A DNA stretch of 64,000 bases from Agriotes lineatus. Lineage: Eukaryota > Arthropoda > Insecta > Coleoptera > Elateridae. The notes under the pieces were generated by a model. That model saw nothing but the letters and a program-made list of their open reading frames with translations, was not told the origin of the DNA and did not search any database. How positions within the stretch are numbered: position 1 is the first letter of the stretch; every line of letters begins with the position of its first letter. Both the position numbers and the translations under genes were made by a program. Location of the stretch: positions 18,575,200 to 18,639,199 of the forward strand of contig OW679202.1 in assembly GCA_940337035.1 (NCBI GenBank). The letters are read 5' to 3'. Below are positions 57,700 through 64,000 of the stretch, piece by piece.

Positions 57700-58093
57700 G
57701 TATTGTCCTTATCAGAGATACTAGGCTGACCAAGCTGGCCATGTAATTGGTGCGATTTACAGGGATTCTGCTTACAAAAAAAGCCATGGAATTGGCAGCT
57801 TTCTTGGTGAAATATACCGCAGTATTTTACCTCTTTTTAAAACAGCATTATGGGCTGGCGCCAACATTTTGGGGGACGTTGTTGAAAACCGACCAGTAAA
57901 AGAAGCATTTCACGAGCGTCTACAGGAAGCCGGAAAAAGTCTCAAACGTAAAGCCGATCGACAAATAGATACTTTAATGGAGGGTTCAGGATATAAAAGG
58001 CAACGCGTAGTGAATCACAATCAGTCTACAAGAGAAATTGCAAAGAAGAATCCAAACAAGGTTTCCCAATCTGATATTTTTACCAAGAATTAG
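57700..58093 (+). pseudogene. Polinton core/maturation-like protein
   Basis: The frame begins with decayed text, then GSFLGEIYRSILPLFKTALW, ANILGDVVENRPVKEAFHER, SLKRKADRQIDTLMEGSGYK and RQRVVNHNQST. A glycine-rich, amphipathic N-terminus followed by a basic middle is typical of the small protein next to the major capsid gene in these elements. Processing by the element's protease is plausible but inferred. Confidence 0.72.
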
Positions 58094-58107
58094 TTTTCTT
58101 TTCATCA

Positions 58108-59352
58108 ATGGCGTTTTTGCATGCACACTCTTGTGAGTGCGTCAAATCCGAATTAAATTTGTTTGCTTTACCTGCTACACAAAAGGGTATTGAAAATGGC
58201 AGTGGATTTTTTACAAACCTCTTTCTTCGCTTAATGAAGATGCACCCGTCGAATTTATTATCCCTGGAAATGGGGACGATTACATTGATTTAAGCCAGAC
58301 CATGTTATATATCACAGCTAAAATTGTTAAGCAAGATGATACGGCATTAACCGATAAAGACCTGGTGGGCTCTGTTAATAACTGGATGCATTCGATGTTT
58401 AATCAAGTTGAGGTGTATTTGAATCTAAAATTAGTAAGTCCTCCAAATAATACATATGCATACCGTTCTTATATCGAGACTTTGCTAAACTAAGGCGACT
58501 CTGCTAAATCATCCCATTTAACTTGTTCATTATGGTACACCGCCGCAAGCAAACAGGTTGAAATGATGAGTCACGTGCATTCAAATTTATTTAATCAAGA
58601 AAAATTATTGATCAACGGTGTTGAAGTGAAGGTTAAGTTTATCCGATCCAGAGATTCTTTCAATTTAATGGCCTCCGTGGGATCTACATTCAAAGTGAAA
58701 ATTAGTGATGCCAGTCTACTCGTAAGCAAAATGAAAATAAATCCATCCATACTATTAGAACACACCAAAACTTTGGAAACTACGTCAGCCAAATATCCAA
58801 TTACGCGAACTGACGTTAAAGTTTTAACCATTCCGTCAGGATTGCAAAGAAAATCTTTAGATGATGTGGTTCTGGGGCAGTTACCGAAACGCTGCATTGT
58901 AGGTTTCGTATCAAATAGAGCCTTTAACGGCCATTATGTAGCGAACCCCTTTAATTTTAATAATTATAAAATCAATTATTTCTCTCTGTACATTGACGGA
59001 CAACAAATCCCTTCAAAACCTCTTCAGCCTGATTTCACAAAAAATGGAACATTTGTTCAAGCTTACCATTCATTATTCTCGGGGTCAGGAACTCATTTTC
59101 TCAATGATGGTAATGCAATAAAGCGTGAAGAATACCCACACGGCTTTTTTGTCTGTTCGCTTTCGATTTAACACCTGATTTGGCTGGAAATGCAACTACA
59201 CACTAGAACCTCCTTAAAAACGGATCTCTACGTCTTGAAGTGGGTTTTGAGGAGTGCCTTCAGAAACAAATAATTGTTTGATTTATGCGGAGTTCGACAA
59301 TGTTGTAGAAATTGGCAAACACAGAAATGTGATAGTGGCTTTCAGCAGTTAA
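58108..59352 (+). pseudogene. Polinton major capsid protein (double jelly-roll; F54H12.2-like)
   Basis: Begins MAFLHAHSCECVKSELNLFA, matching proteins annotated as F54H12.2-like, the Polinton major capsid. Frameshifts at about 58210, 58290 and 58495 interrupt it, but later blocks are clear: ALTDKDLVGSVNNWMHSMFN, VSPPNNTYAYRSYIETLLN, GVEVKVKFIRSRDSFNLM, LLEHTKTLETTSAKYPITR, RCIVGFVSNRAFNGHY and INYFSLYIDGQQIPSKPLQ. The C-terminus has HGFFVCSLSI, then after a shift LTPDLAGNATT-like and LRLEVGFEECLPE-like text, ending near 59352. Confidence 0.88.
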
Positions 59353-59393
59353 AAACACTACAACTGATTGTTGAAATTTAGTTGTGCTCAATC

Positions 59394-59865
59394 CTCTGTT
59401 AAGTATGGAGGCTGTATTCATAAACTTGCAAGGTTTCTGAGGTAAAAATAAACAGTTTATTCCGTAAGAATTAGCTTTTATTTCTGCGGATAGTAATCAT
59501 CTAGCAATTTTTGTTTTAAAACCTCTTGAAAAATTTGTAAAGCTGCCTTTTAACGTAAAAAAGAAGTAAAGTACCTGGAGCATAAATATCACGGACTAGC
59601 CTGGTGTTCTGGATCAGTAAACTTTGACGATTTTCAAATAAAACTCACAAGACTTCTCAAAAAATTTGAAAAGGTATACGTCAAAGGTAAAGAAAAGAGG
59701 AAAGTTCTAAGTTTTCTGAATAAAAACGTCGTGAATTTGGATGATCTGCAGTGTCCATCTTTAAAGAGTTTGAAAAAAAGAACTACAGCAGTACGTTGCC
59801 TCAACCACAGTATCATTTTACCTGTCTGTGCATTGGAAAAATTACCAATTTTGTCAAACTGGTGG
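59394..59865 (+). pseudogene. Conserved Polinton protein of unknown function
   Basis: Recognisable blocks are KVKYLEHKYHGLAWCSGSVN, VYVKGKEKRKVLSFLN, NLDDLQCPSLKSLKKRT and RCLNHSIILPVCALEN. The HGL-W and YVKGKEKR motifs recur in a gene placed before the protease in many insect Polintons. The start lies near 59400 and is not clear. The function is unknown. Confidence 0.6.
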
Positions 59866-60232
59866 TGTAATAAATACCAGAGAAGTTCTAAAGGTGCTGC
59901 AATCAATACCGAGCTCCTTGATTGTGCAACGACATATTTCTGCTTGTAATCAGCCACCTACAAGAATATCAAGACCTGCTGCTGCTGTAAATGGCGATGG
60001 GTAATATTTTGATTCATTTGGACGATCTCCTAGCGGTGATCACTTAAAATTTATACGTCAAAACTCAAAAAGTTGGTTTTATAACTCCAAAATATTGCTA
60101 GATTTTAGTTCCAACGTTTGCAGCTTGTATTGCTTAATGTATTTATATTTTAGAATAAATAATGTGTCTATGTTAAATTTCCTAAGTTTGTTCGACGATA
60201 ATTTAGTTTGTAACGACACTTATTTAAACTAA
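59866..60232 (+). pseudogene. Polinton cysteine protease (adenain-like)
   Basis: This enzyme matures virion proteins in adenoviruses and related elements. The N-terminal part reads NTREVLKVLQSIPSSLIVQR and ACNQPPTRISRPAAAVNGDG. A short deletion then joins to YFDSFGRSPSGDHLKF and WFYNSKILLDFSSNVCSLYC. The active-site cysteine (in NVCSLYC) and the acidic residue in YFDSFG are present. The segment that normally carries the catalytic histidine (HWVA-like) is missing, so the copy is dead. Confidence 0.7.
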
Positions 60233-60439
60233 AAAACCTTTGCGCACAGTATTTTATTATGTTAAACTTATTCAACGTTATTTACTTTTTGAAATAAAAA
60301 TAAAAAACAAATATTATTAATTTTTAAGTGAATAAATATGTATACAGATACAATACTTAAGAAATATTTTACATATATAACTCTTTTATTTCACATTACG
60401 TTACACGAAGTTTCGTCTAAAATCAATTAAGATTTTATA

Positions 60440-60897
60440 AGAGGCTTGGTATGCAACACTTTAAACAGTCTGCATGTGATGGACTTCGAAAGAGAAAGTA
60501 TTAACCAGTCGCGATAGCTCAGTGATTAGGCTATAAGAATCGCAATACAATGGTCGCAGGTTCGAATCCGGCATGAAGCATGACAGTCTTTTAAATAAAA
60601 TATGACTTTAGAAGGTGTAACCCTAGGACAAAGATAAACGAATGCAAGAAAGATAGCATGATTGAGAGAGTAAAAGTGTGTGGCGTGACGTATACAGACC
60701 AACACGTGACTAATTCAAAAATCCAAAATGGCCGCCGTGTGACGAAATCAAAATGGCCGACGCCCCAGGCATTACGTGACGACATCACAATGGCCGACGA
60801 TCCAGGCAATTTAATTTAATTATTGCGCAATTTAATTATCATGCCCCCAGGGTTTAATCAAATTAAAAGTGGAGGGGATAGCGGCCCCGGTTCTACT
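60440..60897. repeat. Right terminal inverted repeat of the large Polinton
   Basis: Inverted partner of 53479-53945, ending GGTTCTACT. It contains CAAAATGGC words (the complement of GCCATTTTG) and the tRNA-like segment at 60508-60575. Confidence 0.8.
60508..60575 (+). other. tRNA-like sequence in the right Polinton repeat
   Basis: A-box-like TAGCTCAGTGATTAGG and exact B box GGTTCGAATCC. It mirrors the copy at 53810-53881. The acceptor stem does not pair fully. Confidence 0.65.
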
Positions 60898-60903
60898 AGT
60901 ATT

Positions 60904-61949
60904 TTTGCAGCTTACTAACTAAATTAAGTGTGTGATTCGCTATGAATCTTCGCAACTTTACCTAATTATTAAACCAACATTTTGATTTGTAACTTGTTAT
61001 TAAAATTGAAAGATATTAATCTAACGTAATTGTCTTCCCAAGCATACAATTTCTCATATTAGAAATTTTGTTGTTGATGGTAGGTATATACATGTATATT
61101 TACGTAATGTGTATATTGCTATCTATTTCTTTTTGCAAATTCCCCTGTAATGAGGTAACGCCTATTTAGGAATAAAATAAATAACACAATAACTAAAAAT
61201 CTATTTATATCACATTACTACAAAAAGTATCAACAGTAAAACCATAAGAACTTATATTTTTATCGGTAAGATTCGCTTGTTTACGAAAGTATTGTGGCCT
61301 AACAAAATTAACGAGAACAAACTGTCATTTATACAATTTGTTCGAGTAAATTTTTCTGTAAGGCAGCAATCTTTAAGTGTTAAACAATCAAATTGTATCA
61401 AAGGAAAACACAAGATAGAAGCATTTTTGATTGGACAAATTCAAAAAATGATAAAAAAAAGTTTCCGTAGTAACACAGAGACGTGACAGTTTTTTCGAAG
61501 TGTAAGAAGGATGTAACAATATTTTTTATCGCGTTAAAAATAAATGATTGGTTGCTAAAATGCTGATCCAAACAGTGGTATTGGACGAAAACGCACATTT
61601 AACAGTTCAACTGAGTTGAGGAAATTTTGCTCTCGACTATGTTATTCCCCTTATTTCAATTATTTCCTTGTTTCATGTACTTCTGCATCTTCCTCGACTT
61701 TTTTTGGTGTCCGCAACCATCTTACATATTTTCTTTACAGTTCTGCCGTTCTTCATCCTTACAAGTTATCCAAAACAGTGCGTTTGTGTTTTCTTTGTAC
61801 AGGTTGTATTCAAATGAATGATCCTTGAGTGGAAATAAAAACATTAAGCCAAACATACCTTAGTATAAAGCTATACCCTAGATGACGTACAATCCCTTAT
61901 AGCTCAAGAAAATAAAAACATATTTAAATTAATTAATCAAGGATGCCTC
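60904..61949. other. Unassigned interval
   Basis: No supported gene or repeat; short frames only. Confidence 0.45.
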
Positions 61950-61956
61950 CATATAG

Positions 61957-62335
61957 ACTACTCATATTTGGCATGAGTATCTAAATATTGTTGAATAATG
62001 TATCATCTTAATGGTTTGGACATTGGTGCGCATGGTGCGTTTCTGCAGTTAACCACTGCTATATTTTTCTTGCGGAAATGTTGTGCTCCACCCTGTATCA
62101 GTAAAGTTTTAGAAGTAGGCCAATTTCTTCTATAGATTTTTTCTGTTAGTTAATTGTCAAATTCTATTACAAATTAAAGCATTTGTAATAAATAGTTTTT
62201 TGATTAATATCCAATGAAAACTATAGCAGTAATTAACTGCAAAAATGCCTCCTATGGCTTAATTTCTAAACAATTAAGGGTGCATTATACAACAATAGAT
62301 ACTCACGTGTGCCAAATATGAGTAATCTGTATCAA
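61957..62335. repeat. MITE-like inverted repeat
   Basis: Arms of roughly 115 bp at about 61957-62075 and 62220-62335 share ACTCATATTTGGCA, GAGTATCTA and CTGCAGTTAA-type words, with mismatches. No coding capacity. Confidence 0.65.
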
Positions 62336-62745
62336 GGTATTCTTGATCAATGAATTTAGATATATATTTTCGTCTTGACTTTTAAGGAGCTGTAAGTTAG
62401 TAGAGGTACAACATTGCACTGTTTTAATTATATTATCATTCACATAACATATGAACACCAACATTTGTAAGGAGAAACATTTAATAAATTTCGTCGTATC
62501 CTTGAGACGTGTTTTAGTGTCGCTGAATGAATTGTGCGATACATAATCAAATATAGGGTATACCAACCATGTATCATTATAGAGTGGCAGCTTCCCGACT
62601 AAAACATCTTCAATTTTCACCAGTGTCCTGTGTTTTCTGAGTTGGAGAATCTTTCAACGTTCCCAACACCATTCTTGTCACACCTTCCAGACTGCTTTTC
62701 AGCGTGCCTCAAGGTCCGTTACACTGCCCCCCTCCCCCCACATTT
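62336..62745. other. Unassigned interval
   Basis: Contains a minus-strand open frame (62620-62303) that I do not recognise and that partly overlaps the MITE arm; it is not called as a gene. Confidence 0.4.
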
Positions 62746-62757
62746 CCGATATTAAAG

Positions 62758-63065
62758 CCAAAGTGTGGTCATTCATTTGTGCTTCATTTGTGCTCATTTT
62801 TGCTTCTATTCCCCCCATTTGTGCTTCTATTCCCCCCATTTGTGCTTTTTTTTCTGAGATAATTAGAAAAGCACTATGTGCGGGACTGGTGCAAACGCTA
62901 GTCCTCCATATTTCAAATTGACAGTTTAAGTGTGGTCATTTGTTTGTGGTTATTTGTGCTTCAGTTCCCCCCATTTGTGTTTCTTCCTTTAAGAAGATAT
63001 TTTAAAAACACTATGTGCGGGGCTGTTATAACGCTAGTCCTCAACATTTTAAGATTAAAGTGTGT
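62758..63065. repeat. Degenerate tandem repeat, two long units plus a short one
   Basis: Two units of about 140-175 bp (from about 62760 and 62930) share AGTGTGGTCATT, TTCCCCCCATTTGTG, CACTATGTGCGGG and ACGCTAGTCCTC. Inside the first, a ~20-bp word TGCTTCTATTCCCCCCATT is repeated in tandem. Confidence 0.7.
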
Positions 63066-63539
63066 ACTCTAAACGCAGCCAGTAAAGAGAAAAAGTTGTA
63101 AGTCGCGCAGCAGTTGCTGTACAAGTGGGGAAAAGAGTACAATCCGGTTCAACATGTTCCATCGACGTTAAAGTTAATTGCATTCTTAGTTATTTCATAT
63201 TTTCTTTTATAGCGTTATGGCGTTGGAATTTTAATGTAGTGATTTGGTTAATGAGATCATAATTAGGGAAAATAAATAATTTAGGAAATGCATATAGAAT
63301 TAGTTCTAGGTTTATAATAGATATTAGTTAGGATTAGGCAACATGTTCTTTTTATATTTTGCATTTTTTCTTCCGGGTTATATGGAAGAGCAGACTTTGT
63401 CTGAATAGCGCCCTGTGATTTCTTGTATCATATTGAAAACTAAAGACCTTTATTATTATTGTTATTATTATTATTATCATATAAAAACAAAAATGTTTAT
63501 TCTGCAGTACTTACTTTTGTTGCATTGCTTTGTACGTGT

Positions 63540-64000
63540 ACAAGTTGCTCAATTTAGTTGTTTTTTCGGTTTTTTGGAAATGGAAACGGGCTGCGTTCAC
63601 AAACGCGTGCAGTGATCTTTAAAGTTTATGGGTTTTTAAAAAGCATCGCCGATGAAGAAAAACAAATCACAAATTATTCCGAAACTGAGCTAAAAAACAT
63701 GTGTCTACGCAACTGGCGTTTCTTTGACGTCGATTTATAGAATTCTGAAAGAAGCAGAGGGTAATTCCACGACAAAAAATGTCGAAAATATAAACGATGA
63801 AGAACAACGGCGGGAAAAGGTTTTTAAATCTCCCAAGAAGAAGCGACCACGAAAAAGTCCTGTAACTGATTTGGATAATATTAGTTTTTATGACATACGC
63901 CAAATGGTTTACAATTTCCATAAAAATAACACCCAACATGTTACCGTTAAAAGATTTTAATTTTTCTGGCTGCGAAACGTCCCTACGAAAATTTTTGGGC
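63540..64000 (+). pseudogene. DDE_3-type transposase-like gene, N-terminal part, runs off the window
   Basis: The pieces resemble the N-terminus of an insect protein family with a DDE superfamily endonuclease domain (Tc1/IS630-related). They are RAVIFKVYGFLKSIADEEKQ, then after a shift TGVSLTSIYRILKEAEG (helix-turn-helix), FKSPKKKRPRKSPVTDLDN, and after another shift LKDFNFSGCETSLRKFLG. At least two frameshifts (near 63700 and 63930) indicate a broken copy. The catalytic domain would lie beyond 64000. Confidence 0.65.

Larger units (their letters stand above)
53479..60897 (+). mobile_element. Polinton/Maverick (adintovirus-like) element, decayed, lacking polymerase
   Basis: A 7.4-kb element with inverted repeats of roughly 450 bp starting AGTAGAA. 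Flanks AATATT (53473-53478) and AGTATT (60898-60903) look like a 6-bp duplication with one mismatch. Genes, all plus-strand, run in the order ATPase, small core-like protein, unknown basic protein, integrase with chromodomain, penton-like minor capsid, core-like protein, major capsid, unknown protein and protease. The protein-primed DNA polymerase typical of the family is absent. All genes carry frameshifts or stops. Confidence 0.88.

Noticed and set aside
62303..62620. Minus-strand open frame of about 105 codons
   Set aside because: Overlaps a MITE arm, has no recognisable motif and AT-rich composition; not called as a gene.

Overview
The window is nuclear DNA of an insect with a repeat-rich, AT-rich genome; beetle-like by overall impression only. 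The evidence is one intron-containing host gene whose zinc-finger protein matches Drosophila charlatan, embedded in insect-type transposable elements: non-LTR retrotransposons (LINEs), a Ty3/Gypsy element, an errantivirus-like remnant, Polinton/Maverick elements, mariner, Tigger, hAT, piggyBac and many MITEs. No rRNA gene or CRISPR array was seen.

Layout. 0.4-0.9 kb: hairpin-rich palindromic repeats. 0.98-1.58 kb: mariner remnant. 3.25-3.61 kb: hAT-type MITE. 3.78-15.0 kb: a full-length minus-strand LINE (LINE-A) carrying three later insertions, each resolved by target-site evidence: a Ty3/Gypsy element (5349-8002, TSD ATAG), a near-intact plus-strand LINE (LINE-B, 8094-12412, 13-bp TSD) and a TA-flanked MITE (13660-13950). 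15-17.5 kb: unassigned AT-rich DNA. 17.5-20.1 kb: Tigger-like remnant containing a hAT-like element that contains a MITE. 21.4-26.8 kb: decayed plus-strand LINE-C, broken by two MITEs and a long-TIR element. 27.6-32.0 kb (up to 32.7 kb with a possible 5' exon): the charlatan gene on the minus strand. 34.1-36.6 kb: errantivirus-like pol/env remnant. 37.8-38.2 kb: 169-bp tandem repeat. 38264-43277: 5-kb non-autonomous Polinton with a perfect 6-bp TSD. 43.4-48.5 kb: two minus-strand LINE fragments with a striking repeat-insert-repeat rearrangement. 49.7-50.0 kb: 5S-rRNA-derived SINE. 52.5-53.2 kb: deleted piggyBac. 53479-60897: decayed Polinton with ATPase, integrase, capsid and protease genes but no DNA polymerase. 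61.9-63.1 kb: inverted and tandem repeats. 63.5-64 kb: start of a DDE-type transposase-like gene running off the window.

The only host gene I can support is charlatan. Its three coding exons join in phase to an 908-residue protein with eleven zinc fingers. Everything else recognisable is mobile DNA in various stages of decay. The most unusual item is the Ty3/Gypsy element: in frame after its integrase it encodes a TARG1/OARD1-like macrodomain (ADP-ribose hydrolase family) and then a CCCH zinc finger. The two Polintons are related to each other. The larger carries tRNA-like sequences and clustered GCCATTTTG motifs inside its terminal repeats.
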